Part shown: piece by piece, positions 7,963 to 17,817 of the stretch
Position numbering within the stretch: the first letter of the stretch is position 1
Layout: each line of letters opens with the position of its first letter
Assembly (NCBI RefSeq): GCF_015169395.1
Contig: NZ_CP063458.1
Location: 4,588,001-4,652,000 of the forward strand
Length of the DNA: 64,000 nucleotides
Source: Humisphaera borealis
Lineage (GTDB): Bacteria > Planctomycetota > Phycisphaerae > Tepidisphaerales > Tepidisphaeraceae
Direction: 5' to 3'
Notes under the pieces: generated by a model
Databases searched by the model: none
What the model was told of the DNA's origin: nothing
Seen by the model: only the letters and a program-made list of their open reading frames with translations
Translations under genes and position numbers: made by a program

Positions 7963-10605
7963 CTACTCCTTTTTGGGCGATTCGGCGGCAGCGCCGGGTT
8001 GTTTTGCGGCGAGCCACTTTTCCAGGACCGGGATCACGCGGTTCTCGCGTTCCGCCCCAGCCTTGTCGCCGGACTTCTCACAGGCTTCTTTCAGCAGTTG
8101 ATGAGCCGTCAGGTCATAGGGGTCGATGTAGATGGCCTGCAGGCCGTACTTGGCGGCTTCCGCCCACTTCTCCTGCCGGCCGTAGATGCGTGCGATCTGC
8201 TTGGCGTAGCGGTTGTCCTTGATCTCCACCTTGTGCAGGATTTCCAGGTGCGCGATCGCTCGATCGTATTGCTTGGTGAACAGGTAAAGCCCGGCCAGCC
8301 GGGTGTGCGGCAGGGCGTCGACCGGGCGAAGGAACAGCACCTTTTCCCACAGCGGAATCGCTGCCTTGGGATCGGTCTTCATCATCGCTTCGGCCTGCTC
8401 GCGCACGGAGTCGTACTTCTTGCTGGTCTCTTCGTCATAGCCCCAGCCCTCGACCTGCTGATCGCACCAGACGAGGAAGTCCTTGTAGAAGTCGTCGAGC
8501 GGCTTCCCGGTGACGGCGGGGAAGACGTCTTCCATCCGGCCGGCATTCTTGAACATCTCGAGCATCTTCAGGATCGCGCCGTGGCCGTAGGTGTCCTGAA
8601 CGTACTTGCACACCCAGTACGACTGGGCATAGGCCAGCGCGCGGTCGGTCGGCTTTTTCGGGCGAACGAACCCCCAGGTGAGGTTCTCCATCGTGAACAA
8701 TTCGCGGTCGCGAACCGCCTTGTTCAGCATGGGGACCCATTCCCATCGCATTGGCGTTCGTTCTTCGAGGACGGCCAGTCCCTCGGTCATCCAGTGCTGA
8801 ATGCGGTTGTCGGTCGCGGCCAGGGTGACGGTGTGGGTGTACTCGTGCCGCAACACTTGTGCCCAGTTGAAGGGCTCCATATTGCTGCCGCCCTTACGCG
8901 GACTGACCAGAGCGATGACCCGCCCGGTGCTGGCACCCACGGTGCCGATCCAGGGTGACCCGGTTGTCCGAACGCTGAACGCGGCATGCGACGGAAAGAT
9001 TTCGATGAACGTCTTCACCGGCGGGGCGCACTTGTATTCGCCGGCCACGTCGGCGTGGATGCTCTCGAGATACTGCGGCAGGTATTCACCGAGGATCGGA
9101 TCCTTCGTTTCGTCAAAGATCAGTACGAAGTGCTCGGATTCGATCCGCTTGTACGAATCCATGTCGTTCAGCAGCTTTAGGTAGTTCGTGGTCTCCAGGT
9201 TGAACGGGTCCAGTTCCCTGGCCGACTTGATTACCGCGTGGGCCTCGGCTTCGTCGCCGGACTGGGTGTAGAGCAGCCCCAGGCCGTTCCATGCCGCGGT
9301 CCACCAGGGGGCTCGGGCGATCGCCACTTTGTACTTCGCTGCTGCCCGCGGGTACTGCCGCATCGCCGACAATTGCTCGGCGACTTCGAGATATGCACTG
9401 GCGTTGTTGTTGCCGACGTCAACGGCATCCACCTGCGCCAGGATCTGCTCGGCCTTGTCTTCCTCGAGCTGCAGGGCGTAGGTCGCGGCAAGCAGGCCAA
9501 GTGCCTCCATGTTCCGCGGCTGGGCGCTGATGACCCGCTGAATGGGCGTCTCGGCATCCTTGGGCAGCCGCTGGTGCATCAGGTTGCGGCCTTCCAGCAG
9601 ATCGGCGGTGACGGAGTCTGGGTCAAACTTCCGCAACGCCGAGATGGCCGCATCGCAGCGGTTAAAGTCGAACATCGCCAGCGAAATCTGACCGGCCAGC
9701 CGAAGCGCGCGGACGTCCTGAGGGTTGGCGTTCAACGCCAGGCCCAGTTCTCCCATCGCCTGCTTCTTGTCGTCCCGTTCGGCGAAGTACTCGGCCGCCG
9801 CGACATGGGCGGGCCACCAGTCTGCGTCGATTTCCTTTGCTTTGACGAACGTGTTCAGGATTTGCCGCGGCAGTTCCTTGTTGTTGCGGTACTTCTCGTT
9901 AAGCGTTGCCCATCGATCGACCGACCGACCAAGCCAGGTGACTTTTTCGGCGTCGTCGAACTCGGGGATCGATTGCTTCGCGGTCCATTTGGCCCAGAAC
10001 TCGCCGGGCGCATCGACAAACCAGGCGTAAAATGTCTTGGCCGATTCGGTGTCCCCGAGCCGTTCGGAGACTTCACCCGCCCAATAGTGACCGCCCCAGG
10101 AGTCGGGGTATTGCTTGAGGTGGGACCGCAGCACCTTGATCGCGTCGTCGGCACGGCCGGCTTCGGCGAGGATCTCGGCGTGCAGTAACTGCACGCGCGG
10201 GTGCGCCGACAGTTCGATCTGCTCCTTGCCGAAGGGAACTTTCGTCGTCTCCGTCAGGGCCTTGATGGCGTCTTCCGTGCGGCCGGTCACGGCCAGTGCC
10301 TTACCCTTGCAGAGTGCGATGATGACCAGTTGCTCTGGCTTGGGGTTGGCGATCCTGCGGAGCGTGAGCAATGCCGTCTTGTATCGACCCGAATGCACCT
10401 GCGCCTTGGCCTTGTCGAAGTCGTCGAAGTATGCGGGGTACTTCAGCGGCGGCAGGTCTTCAGTCATCGCCTGTTCGACCCATCGCACCGGGGCGGATTC
10501 GCGGACGAAGTCGTGTGCAGGCAAAGGCCGGGGGCAGACCACGACACCACCGACGGCGGCCAAAAGTGCGGATCGAACCAGGCGCGAATTGCGAAGCGTG
10601 GGCAT
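7963..10605 (-). CDS. TPR protein with peptidase MA-like (HEYTH) metallopeptidase domain
   Basis: The 880-residue product begins with a signal-like segment (SALLAAVGGVVVCPRPLPA) and is then mostly tetratricopeptide-like helical repeats from about residue 60 to 460 and again after 760. Between them sits a domain with HEYTHTV at about residue 583 and GLAVLEE about 20 residues on, the HExxH...E arrangement of gluzincin zinc peptidases of the peptidase MA/DUF1570 type. This implies an exported zinc-dependent peptidase carried on TPR scaffolds. Substrate and partner proteins are unknown. It is convergent with the small lipoprotein gene and has no same-strand neighbour nearby. The frame continues to the stop with no gap. 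Confidence 0.8.
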   Translation of the reverse strand: MPTLRNSRLVRSALLAAVGGVVVCPRPLPAHDFVRESAPVRWVEQAMTEDLPPLKYPAYFDDFDKAKAQVHSGRYKTALLTLRRIANPKPEQLVIIALCKGKALAVTGRTEDAIKALTETTKVPFGKEQIELSAHPRVQLLHAEILAEAGRADDAIKVLRSHLKQYPDSWGGHYWAGEVSERLGDTESAKTFYAWFVDAPGEFWAKWTAKQSIPEFDDAEKVTWLGRSVDRWATLNEKYRNNKELPRQILNTFVKAKEIDADWWPAHVAAAEYFAERDDKKQAMGELGLALNANPQDVRALRLAGQISLAMFDFNRCDAAISALRKFDPDSVTADLLEGRNLMHQRLPKDAETPIQRVISAQPRNMEALGLLAATYALQLEEDKAEQILAQVDAVDVGNNNASAYLEVAEQLSAMRQYPRAAAKYKVAIARAPWWTAAWNGLGLLYTQSGDEAEAHAVIKSARELDPFNLETTNYLKLLNDMDSYKRIESEHFVLIFDETKDPILGEYLPQYLESIHADVAGEYKCAPPVKTFIEIFPSHAAFSVRTTGSPWIGTVGASTGRVIALVSPRKGGSNMEPFNWAQVLRHEYTHTVTLAATDNRIQHWMTEGLAVLEERTPMRWEWVPMLNKAVRDRELFTMENLTWGFVRPKKPTDRALAYAQSYWVCKYVQDTYGHGAILKMLEMFKNAGRMEDVFPAVTGKPLDDFYKDFLVWCDQQVEGWGYDEETSKKYDSVREQAEAMMKTDPKAAIPLWEKVLFLRPVDALPHTRLAGLYLFTKQYDRAIAHLEILHKVEIKDNRYAKQIARIYGRQEKWAEAAKYGLQAIYIDPYDLTAHQLLKEACEKSGDKAGAERENRVIPVLEKWLAAKQPGAAAESPKKE

Positions 10606-10752
10606 GTAGATGACCTCGGCTGAAACGACGGCAAGAGCGAAGCGGGCCGACCTATTGAACAGTTACGCGCGGCGGAGGCAAGAGTTGCGAGCCACACCGC
10701 GATGTCGGGATATTCCAGAGCAGGCTTCCCGCCTGTCCGGCCGCATGACACC

Positions 10753-10876
10753 GCAGGGCAATCGCATGTGCCCATTGTGGTGCAGGCTTTAGCCTGCATC
10801 CGAGCATGTGCAGGCTGAAGCCCGCACCACAAACGCCACCGCGCATATTCTAGTCAGGCACATGCGATTGCCCTGC
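10753..10876. repeat. Nested inverted repeat with two internal hairpins
   Basis: Outer arms are a perfect 20-bp inverted pair at 10753-10772 and 10857-10876. Inside are two further mutually inverted units, 10776-10799 and 10806-10831, each itself a hairpin (GCAGGC-TTTA-GCCTGC and GCAGGC-TGAA-GCCCGC) flanked by GTGGT / ACCAC. It fills most of the 347-base gap between the TPR-peptidase and aminotransferase genes, where no coding sequence was seen. Confidence 0.8.
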
Positions 10877-10952
10877 ATGACACCGCCAGGCAGGAGGCTC
10901 GACACTTTCAAGTATCCCGAGCGTACGTATCATACGCCCACTGCGGTCACGA

Positions 10953-12116
10953 ATGTTCGGTGAAATACGACAGCTTATCGGCAACTCTGAAGCCTTTCCC
11001 GTTCTGAAGAACTGGACGTTCTTTAACCATGCCGGTGTTTGCCCGCTGCCGGCGGCGGCGGCCGACGCATTCCGTAAGTACGCGGGGCAGGCCGAGGAGC
11101 GGGCTTACCTCTTCACCGGCTGGTATCAGGACATCGAGAAGCTTCGGCACATCGCCGCCGAACTGATCGGCGCTCACCGGGACGAGATCGCGTTCATCAA
11201 GAACACCAGCGAAGGCCTGAGTATCGTCGCCAACGGGATCGACTGGCAGTGGGGCGACCGCATCGTCACGACCGCCGTGGAGTATCCGGCAAACGTCTAT
11301 CCCTGGATGGAGCAGGTACGTAATCGCGGCGTGAAGCTGGTGACAGTGCCGGAGATCGACGACGAGAACGGTCGGCGTTGCGTGCCGGTCGATCGTATCC
11401 TCCAGGAAGCCGCCGATGAGCGCACCCGCATCGTCTCGCTGTCCCACGTCGAATATGCCAGCGGACAACGGCACGATCTGACAAAGATCGGCGAGTTCTG
11501 CCGTGCCAACAACAAGCTGTTCTGCGTCGACGCGATACAGACCGTCGGCGCGCTTCCGGTGGACGTCAAGGCGATGAAGATCGACTACCTCTCGGCCGAC
11601 GGGCACAAGTGGATGCTCGGCCCCGAGGGTGCCGGCATCTTCTACTGCCGCAAAGAACTTATCGAACGCACCCGCCCGATCATGGTCGGCTGGATGAATG
11701 TGGTCGATGCGCAGAACTACGGCGATATCAACTACACCCTGCGTTCGGATGCCCAGCGATTCGAATGCGGGACGTACAACGTTCCGGGGCTGCTTTCGCT
11801 GAAGGCGGCGCTGGAGCTGATTCAAACGGCGCGGCTCGGCCATGTCGCGCAGCGAATCCGTGAATTGACAGATCTGATGATCGAAATGCTTTCCAAGAAG
11901 GGTTATCAGATTGTGTCGCCGCGCGACAAATGGCAGTGGAGCGGCATTGTCAGCTTCACGTCACCGCGTCATGAGCACAAACGCCTTGTCGCCGAGTTGC
12001 GCAAGGAGAAAAAGATCGAGATCGCACTGCGCGAGGGGCGGCTGCGGGCCAGCCCGCACTTCTACAACACGGAAGATCAGGTCGCGCGTTTGGTGGAGGC
12101 GCTCCCCGCGCATTGA
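10953..12116 (+). CDS. Class V aminotransferase / cysteine desulfurase-like PLP enzyme
   Basis: The 387-residue product has the fold-type I PLP layout: NHAGVCPLP near the N-terminus, the cofactor segment FIKNTSEGLSIVANGI (about residues 81-96), Asp-Ala-x-Gln in FCVDAIQTVGALPVD (about 189-203), and the Schiff-base lysine in LSADGHKWMLGPEG (about 211-224). The family includes cysteine desulfurases, isopenicillin-N epimerase-like and kynureninase-like enzymes; the missing cysteine loop near the C-terminus argues against a SufS/IscS desulfurase, so the substrate stays open. It appears monocistronic and meets the convergent 1030-residue gene end to end with a 26-base gap. Confidence 0.88.
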   Translation: MFGEIRQLIGNSEAFPVLKNWTFFNHAGVCPLPAAAADAFRKYAGQAEERAYLFTGWYQDIEKLRHIAAELIGAHRDEIAFIKNTSEGLSIVANGIDWQWGDRIVTTAVEYPANVYPWMEQVRNRGVKLVTVPEIDDENGRRCVPVDRILQEAADERTRIVSLSHVEYASGQRHDLTKIGEFCRANNKLFCVDAIQTVGALPVDVKAMKIDYLSADGHKWMLGPEGAGIFYCRKELIERTRPIMVGWMNVVDAQNYGDINYTLRSDAQRFECGTYNVPGLLSLKAALELIQTARLGHVAQRIRELTDLMIEMLSKKGYQIVSPRDKWQWSGIVSFTSPRHEHKRLVAELRKEKKIEIALREGRLRASPHFYNTEDQVARLVEALPAH

Positions 12117-12142
12117 CTGTCTCACGAGCACGCGGCATCAGT

Positions 12143-15100
12143 TCATCGGCTGAGAAAGACCAGCGTTCCCTCGGGAAGGTCGCGAACGGCAGCCTCGTCG
12201 ATTGTCCAGGTTTCGCCGTTGTGCGTTGCGACTTTCACCAGCCGAGCCGCCGCCGATGGGAGCGGTGCGGTGACCACCGCAGGGGCTACCGGAAGTGTTG
12301 CCGGCTGAGAAGTCGACACCGGTGGCGGGGCGGGAGGAGCATCAGGAGCAGCACTGGGCAAAGCGCTGTTCGAAACGGCAGGCATCCCGCTCGCCGCGCC
12401 ATCGGGGGGCTTCACTGCAAATGCCGATGTCGCGCTGGCGGTCCCGGCGGCCGTAGCAACCTTCCACTTGCCGGCATCGTCTTTTAGAAGCATCGCTGTT
12501 CCGACGAATGGCGGTTTGAGTCCGGAGAATAGGCTTGCCCGCCTTTCGGCGACCAGCTTTCTTGCCACGTCGCCGCGGGGAATCTTGCCGATGATGGACT
12601 TGAGGCTGTCCATGGTGACGGCCGGCACCGGATTCGTCTGGTCGTACCAGACAATGTTGTCGAGGCGCTGCCGTTCGAGGTCGGCAATCGCCCGGTCGTA
12701 GAGATCTCCGATCGCCCATCCGTCCACGCGTGAGGTGGCGCGAAGCAGATCTCGCAGAAGGATCGCCCGCACGACAGGGTCGATCGCAGTGTTAGCGATC
12801 AGCTTATCCACCTGATCAATTCCCCAGGTGTCCCAGCTACGGTCGTCCACCGTCTTCATCTGCTCTGCCATTTCACGCACGAACAAGGCGTGAGGCAGCA
12901 GCACAGGCTTCTCGCTGACGAGATTCTTCGGCGCCAGGAGCGTAACGGTCTTCTTCCTCGCCAGGTTCTGCGGATCGATCGAGTCGAAGATACATCTTAC
13001 GCGCGTGCCCACGCCCTGCCGCTGCACCGCCGGATCGCCGAGCACGTAGTAGCGGGACTTGTCGTTGACCTCGAGGTAACTCAGCTCCGACATCAACGGC
13101 GACGTCAGGATATCGCCCATTTCCGTCTGCCACGCGTTGGGAATGGACATCGCGGCAGCGGCCTGCTGCAGGTAGTCGATGTACCCTGCCGCGCTCTGTG
13201 GTAACGGAGATTGCGGATTGTCGCCGATGAACTGCCGCAGGGTGTCCAACCGCTGCCGGGCGACCTTTTCGTTCGGCGGTGCGGGTGCGGCGGCGAAGGG
13301 CGTCATCAATGCGGAATACCGGTCGACCGACTCATAAAGGTCGAGCGTCGCTGCGGCCTTCGTGAAGTCGGGGCTCACTGACGATTGTGGGAAACGCGAT
13401 GCAAACTGCTGCAGTGCCTGCCGCGCGGCGGCCACCGACCCGGCGGACTCGTGAATCGCAAGTCGGGCATCATGTTCGTCGCGGGCGCGGCGGATGGCGT
13501 CGCGGATGGCGGCAAGGCGCGGACCGACGGCATCGGCGGCGGCCTTTGCCGCATCGCCGCCCCGGTCGAGTTGCGGGATGATAACGCTCAGGTCCTTCTC
13601 GGCGGCGGCGAGTGCAGCCTCGGCTGTGGCGATGTCACTGGCGCGCGGGGCGACGACCAGTACCCCAGCCTTCTTCGACGCCGCGTCGATCTGCGCGACC
13701 AGCCACGAGGCGTATCGGGCTCGCAGTGACTCACGCTCCTTCTGCAACCGTTCGGCAGCGGCGGCGACCTGATTCCTGGGGTCCATCCGCTTGGCATCCT
13801 GCGGCTTGCCCCAGCTTCCCAATGCCTCGTCGGCCGACAGCGATGCCGTCCACCAGTCGTCGGGGCTTCCGTCGGCCAACGCCTTCGTCGCCTTGTCGGA
13901 TGCAGCCGCGAAGATCGTCGTCATTCCCTTGACCCAGTCGCGATCGCGTTCGACTTGCTCGGCCAGAACCGTGGCCGATTTCTTGGCCGCCGCCACCTGC
14001 GGGTCATTGCTGGCACCGGGTGCGAGTGATTCCTGCTCCGAGACCAGCTGCTTCGCCAGATCGACGTTCCTGTCGGCGACTGCCTTCTCGATGCGGCGAG
14101 CCCATTCCCGGGCGATTCCCTGTTGGGTCTGCCAGTAGAACACCCCGAACGCGAGTGCCAGAAGGGCCGCAATGCCGGCGACGATCGCGATGTTGCGAAA
14201 GCGTGCCGCCTTCGCACGCGCCTTGAGCCGGGCGTCGTAGCGTGCCTGCAATTCTGGCGGAACAGGCTTGGTTCCCAACGCCACGATGGCGTTGTAGGCG
14301 ACCGCCAGATCACGGTCTTTCGCTTCGGCGTTCAAGGCATCGGCCAGCGCGTCGCAGGCGTCGGTGTGGGCTTTTCGGCGAGCGAGCGACTGATTCTGCT
14401 GTTGCACCCATGCGGCGGCGGCGCGGATATCGGCGGCGGCGTCGTCATTCAACGAAGCAACCCCCAGAGTCGCCGACTGGTCCTTGAGCTGCTCGAGCAA
14501 CGCCGAGCAATCCGGCAGCGATTTGGCGGCATATGCCGACCGCAGCTTGCTCAGCAGCTCAGTCACCTGCGACGTTGCCTCGGCTTGCTGGGCCCGGGTG
14601 TCGATCTCGCGCGCCATCGACGCCAGATCCGGTGGAACGGTTTCGTACCACGGCACCTGCAGGACCTCGGCAGCAAGCGATTTGAATGCGGGTACGTCGC
14701 GTTCCTTCGCGGCGACGGCAAAGCCCACGCGCAGTTCCTTGAATCGGGCGGCCTCGAACGTGCGGATGTCCTTCTCCCAGAAGGGGCCGGGATCAGCCGC
14801 GGCCAGTTGCCGCATCACATCCAGTCGATCTGCGAGCGGGCCCTTTGCCAGCGCCAATCGCCGATGGGTCGCGTAAAGCTGTTGGAGGGGCTGGTCCTGG
14901 CCGTAGGCATCGTTGAGCTGCGCCGCCCGGTCCATCTGTAACGGCGGCGGAACGGGCATGTCGTTCCGCTGGCACATCTCGACCCACCCCTCGGCATCGG
15001 GCAGATCAAGCGCCGCGACGAGGTCCAGCAGATTCGGGGGAGCCTCCGCGGCGTGGACCGCCTCGGCGCGAAGGCCGCGCTGCAGCAGCATGGCGCACTG

Positions 15101-15235
15101 CCGAAGACGGTCGTTCGCCGTGGCGCATAGTGACGCATAGGCCGCCGCGGCTTCGCGGACTTCATCGCTGACGACTTGGACCCCCGATGCACGGAAGTCG
15201 CGAAGGAACTCGATGGTTCGTTGATGGTCGCTCAT
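12143..15235 (-). CDS. Large single-pass membrane protein of unknown function, last gene of the Tad/GAP1 operon
   Basis: The 1030-residue protein is alanine-rich and predicted to be almost wholly helical. A soluble N-terminal part (residues 1-342) precedes one transmembrane helix (FRNIAIVAGIAALLALAFGV at about 343-362). Then come long charged helices with coiled-coil character (for example AAAERLQKERESLRARYA around 500). The C-terminal part is more globular (about 700-930), with a Pro/Ala linker and a short terminal segment KVATHNGETWTIDEAAV that looks like a small beta domain. No catalytic motif was found. It begins 23 bases after the GAP1-like gene on the same strand, the tightest spacing in the operon, so translation is probably linked. 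A membrane scaffold for the GTPase/GAP1 pair is a plausible role, but this is inference only. Confidence 0.75.
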   Translation of the reverse strand: MSDHQRTIEFLRDFRASGVQVVSDEVREAAAAYASLCATANDRLRQCAMLLQRGLRAEAVHAAEAPPNLLDLVAALDLPDAEGWVEMCQRNDMPVPPPLQMDRAAQLNDAYGQDQPLQQLYATHRRLALAKGPLADRLDVMRQLAAADPGPFWEKDIRTFEAARFKELRVGFAVAAKERDVPAFKSLAAEVLQVPWYETVPPDLASMAREIDTRAQQAEATSQVTELLSKLRSAYAAKSLPDCSALLEQLKDQSATLGVASLNDDAAADIRAAAAWVQQQNQSLARRKAHTDACDALADALNAEAKDRDLAVAYNAIVALGTKPVPPELQARYDARLKARAKAARFRNIAIVAGIAALLALAFGVFYWQTQQGIAREWARRIEKAVADRNVDLAKQLVSEQESLAPGASNDPQVAAAKKSATVLAEQVERDRDWVKGMTTIFAAASDKATKALADGSPDDWWTASLSADEALGSWGKPQDAKRMDPRNQVAAAAERLQKERESLRARYASWLVAQIDAASKKAGVLVVAPRASDIATAEAALAAAEKDLSVIIPQLDRGGDAAKAAADAVGPRLAAIRDAIRRARDEHDARLAIHESAGSVAAARQALQQFASRFPQSSVSPDFTKAAATLDLYESVDRYSALMTPFAAAPAPPNEKVARQRLDTLRQFIGDNPQSPLPQSAAGYIDYLQQAAAAMSIPNAWQTEMGDILTSPLMSELSYLEVNDKSRYYVLGDPAVQRQGVGTRVRCIFDSIDPQNLARKKTVTLLAPKNLVSEKPVLLPHALFVREMAEQMKTVDDRSWDTWGIDQVDKLIANTAIDPVVRAILLRDLLRATSRVDGWAIGDLYDRAIADLERQRLDNIVWYDQTNPVPAVTMDSLKSIIGKIPRGDVARKLVAERRASLFSGLKPPFVGTAMLLKDDAGKWKVATAAGTASATSAFAVKPPDGAASGMPAVSNSALPSAAPDAPPAPPPVSTSQPATLPVAPAVVTAPLPSAAARLVKVATHNGETWTIDEAAVRDLPEGTLVFLSR

Positions 15236-15258
15236 GATTCGTGCGGACGGGAGAAGGA

Positions 15259-17718
15259 CTAGTGAGAGCTCAGCCGCAGTGTCGCCACACGGAGTCTACC
15301 CGGCAATTCGACGATGATCTGTACATCCTGGAACTGCTCGAAGGCGCGGAAGGTTTCGGCTGCCGCCCGCCGGGCCATTTCCGCCGGCTCTCGCTTGTCC
15401 GTGGCGGCGGCGACTTCAGCGTCCCACAAGTTCCTGGCTTCTTCGATTCTTGCCTTTTCGCCCTTGATTCGCTCTCGCAGTGCCGGCCGGTTTGTAAATC
15501 GGTTAGCCAGTTCGGTATCGGTCAGCTTGAGCTGCGCGACCGCTTCGGCAAGACGTGCCTGCATCGGATCGATCGCCGCCTTCTGCGCTTCCTTCAAACG
15601 GGCGATCTCATGATCGGCCTTGGCGAGTGCCGCCTCGGCGACAGAGACGGCTTTCCTTGCCCCGGCGGTCTGGATGGCAAAGTCGCTGCGGAGGGCACCC
15701 CACCTAGGTCCGACGCGGACTGCGAATTTGGCGGTCTCGCCGCCCAGGCTGTTGGGTCGCTCAAAAAGAAGCACGCCCACATCGGTCTCTCCGGCGACTG
15801 CGGCCCGGGTTGCGGGGCCGGCGGCCCAAGCGAACGTCCACTGGTCGGGCAGGTCGCTATCGGGCTGGCAGATGGCATCCGGCAACGTGGACAACGTCAG
15901 CGGCGTTGTCGATGCCGTCAGGTTTACGTCGATCGGCGTCGGCTGCTTGAATCGGATGGCCTGTGGCCGGCGGTTGGCTGCGTCGGCGATCGTCAGTTCC
16001 GTGTTGTGCAGCAGTACGCGTACCAGCGAGATCACCTCCGGCCGATTGAGCAATGCCTTCATCCGCCAGGCGATCTCCAGTGTTCCGCCGGCCTGGGAGG
16101 TCTCCAGTGAGATGGTTGCGACATCGAGCGGAACGGACTTATTGGCGTCATCGCGCCAGACGAGCTGATACCGGAATCCTCCTGAGGCATCGGCCGTCAG
16201 CACGCCGGCAAGGTCCTTCTGTCGGTACGTGTAAGAGCTGCCGCCCCCGGGAAACGCGATTCTGAACGCCGCGATCGCGGGCAGGTTGTCGAACTGGGCC
16301 GCGGGGATCGAGAACGCCTGCGCCGGCGCTTTGAGCGCTGCGCCGGTCGTCGCCGGCGGTTGCACCTCCGTCGGTAACTGGATCGGGGTGGGAGGAACGA
16401 CCGGCTTTACCGGCACTGGGGTTACGGGAATCGGTTCCACCACAACCGTCTCGGCGGTCGTTGGCGCGGTCGGTGTCGGCGGCACCGGTGGGGCGATCTT
16501 GATCACCGGCTGTGTTACGGGGTCGGGCGTCACCGGCAGGGCGGTGGAATCGGTGTCTTCGTGAGAGGTCGGCGTGCTCGGCCGCTCGGCCGTTGCCTGC
16601 CGGGCGGACATCCGCAGCCAAACGCCGGCAGCGATGAAGATCAGTGCGACGAACGACACACCAATCAGCAGCCACATCCGAGACGATTTCTGGTGATCGA
16701 CCCAGGACGTATCGACACTGCGAGCCGTGCCGGTCGTCGTCCCCCGAACGGACTGGGCCTCGATCTGATCAAAGACCGATGACAACGGCCTGGCGGCGGG
16801 CGTGTCAAACGCTTCGGGCATCAGCTCGAGTGGTTCCACCTCGACTTCAACCGGGGTGGCCGGCTTGGCGCGCGACGGTACCGGCCGTGGCTTCTCCGAT
16901 GGGCCGCTGACGACGGGCGATCGGCCGGATCTTGCCGCATCGACCCACGGCCCGGCCGGAGGTGCACCCAGACCGCCGGAACGCGTCAGGTCGATGACGA
17001 GCCCACCGCCGGCGTGACGGACGGCATCGGCGGCAGCAGGCGTGCCGGCGAGGCAGCATCGCCAGGCACAGATGGCATTGCCGGGCAGCCCCGTGAAGTA
17101 GGTGCTGAACGTGATGTCCCATCTCTTGGACGCCGGCAGGAGCGCGATCGCCTCGGCAATCAGGGGCAGTACGTCATGATCGGGGCCGAAGAGAATACAG
17201 ACAGGCTTTCGCGGCGATTTCAGTCCCGCCTCGGCGAGCACGCCACCCCAGCCGGCGTCGCCCGTCAGTCGCTGCCATGCACTGCAGGGCGCTGGCCGAA
17301 CGTCGCCGATCGGAAGCGGCGAGCGGCGATGGATCGACCCGACCATGCCGTCCCACCGGGATTGCATCGTTCCCGGTCGCGCGATCATCCAGGCCGGCCC
17401 ACCGGCCGCTCGCTCGGTCGCTTCGATCGCGATGTGATGAGCGAAAGAGTTGGTCCGCTGCGTGTAGTCGAGCCCCGAATCGCAGATCCGCGACAACGTG
17501 CTGATCTCACGCCCTTGCACCTGTAGCAGCCAGTGCGCCCACGTCACCGGGTTGCGGCCGCCGCTGCCGGTGGTGAACTCGTGGCGGTAACCGCTGACCG
17601 ATTCGAGCCTGTCCCACAGCGGGCGCGGAATGCCATCGGTTGTCGCAACGGTGCAGAAGCCCCGTTGTCCCGGCCGAAGGCCTTCTGGGGCGGAGGTGTA
17701 GTAGATCTCGTGGCTCAT
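15259..17718 (-). CDS. GAP1-like GTPase-associated protein with transmembrane helix
   Basis: The N-terminal region (about residues 3-150) reads IYYTSAPEGLRPGQRGF, with DYTQRTNSFAHHI around residue 85-97. These match the conserved YTSxxxGL...G and D-x-x-x-R-x-N-x-x-AH signature of GAP1 N-terminal domains. A second block ASKRWDITFSTYFTGLPG (about 192-209) matches the GAP1 middle domain. Both were defined in proteins encoded beside small GTPases in NTPase-dependent conflict systems. A transmembrane helix (LLIGVSFVALIFIAAGVWL, about 351-369) follows a Pro-rich linker, then a Pro/Thr-rich stretch and a C-terminal domain ending in a coiled coil. The start is set at MSHEIYYTS; the frame extends 38 codons further through an inverted repeat. 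The GTPase gene is directly upstream. The role is presumably control of, or signalling from, that GTPase at the membrane. Confidence 0.75.
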   Translation of the reverse strand: MSHEIYYTSAPEGLRPGQRGFCTVATTDGIPRPLWDRLESVSGYRHEFTTGSGGRNPVTWAHWLLQVQGREISTLSRICDSGLDYTQRTNSFAHHIAIEATERAAGGPAWMIARPGTMQSRWDGMVGSIHRRSPLPIGDVRPAPCSAWQRLTGDAGWGGVLAEAGLKSPRKPVCILFGPDHDVLPLIAEAIALLPASKRWDITFSTYFTGLPGNAICAWRCCLAGTPAAADAVRHAGGGLVIDLTRSGGLGAPPAGPWVDAARSGRSPVVSGPSEKPRPVPSRAKPATPVEVEVEPLELMPEAFDTPAARPLSSVFDQIEAQSVRGTTTGTARSVDTSWVDHQKSSRMWLLIGVSFVALIFIAAGVWLRMSARQATAERPSTPTSHEDTDSTALPVTPDPVTQPVIKIAPPVPPTPTAPTTAETVVVEPIPVTPVPVKPVVPPTPIQLPTEVQPPATTGAALKAPAQAFSIPAAQFDNLPAIAAFRIAFPGGGSSYTYRQKDLAGVLTADASGGFRYQLVWRDDANKSVPLDVATISLETSQAGGTLEIAWRMKALLNRPEVISLVRVLLHNTELTIADAANRRPQAIRFKQPTPIDVNLTASTTPLTLSTLPDAICQPDSDLPDQWTFAWAAGPATRAAVAGETDVGVLLFERPNSLGGETAKFAVRVGPRWGALRSDFAIQTAGARKAVSVAEAALAKADHEIARLKEAQKAAIDPMQARLAEAVAQLKLTDTELANRFTNRPALRERIKGEKARIEEARNLWDAEVAAATDKREPAEMARRAAAETFRAFEQFQDVQIIVELPGRLRVATLRLSSH

Positions 17719-17726
17719 TGGTCTCG

Positions 17727-17817
17727 AGTAGGCAGTACGCAGTACGCAGAGAAGAGACGTTGCGGTTCGAACTCGCCTCTTTCCTAACTGCGTACTGCTT
17801 ACTGCGTACTGCCTACT
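17727..17817. repeat. Inverted repeat with GCAGTAC-word arms
   Basis: Left arm 17727-17749 repeats AGTACGC with an 8-base period; right arm 17788-17817 is the imperfect reverse complement, again with tandem words (CTGCGTACTGC twice). It fills the spacer between the GTPase and GAP1-like genes and overlaps the GTPase stop codon. Confidence 0.8.
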
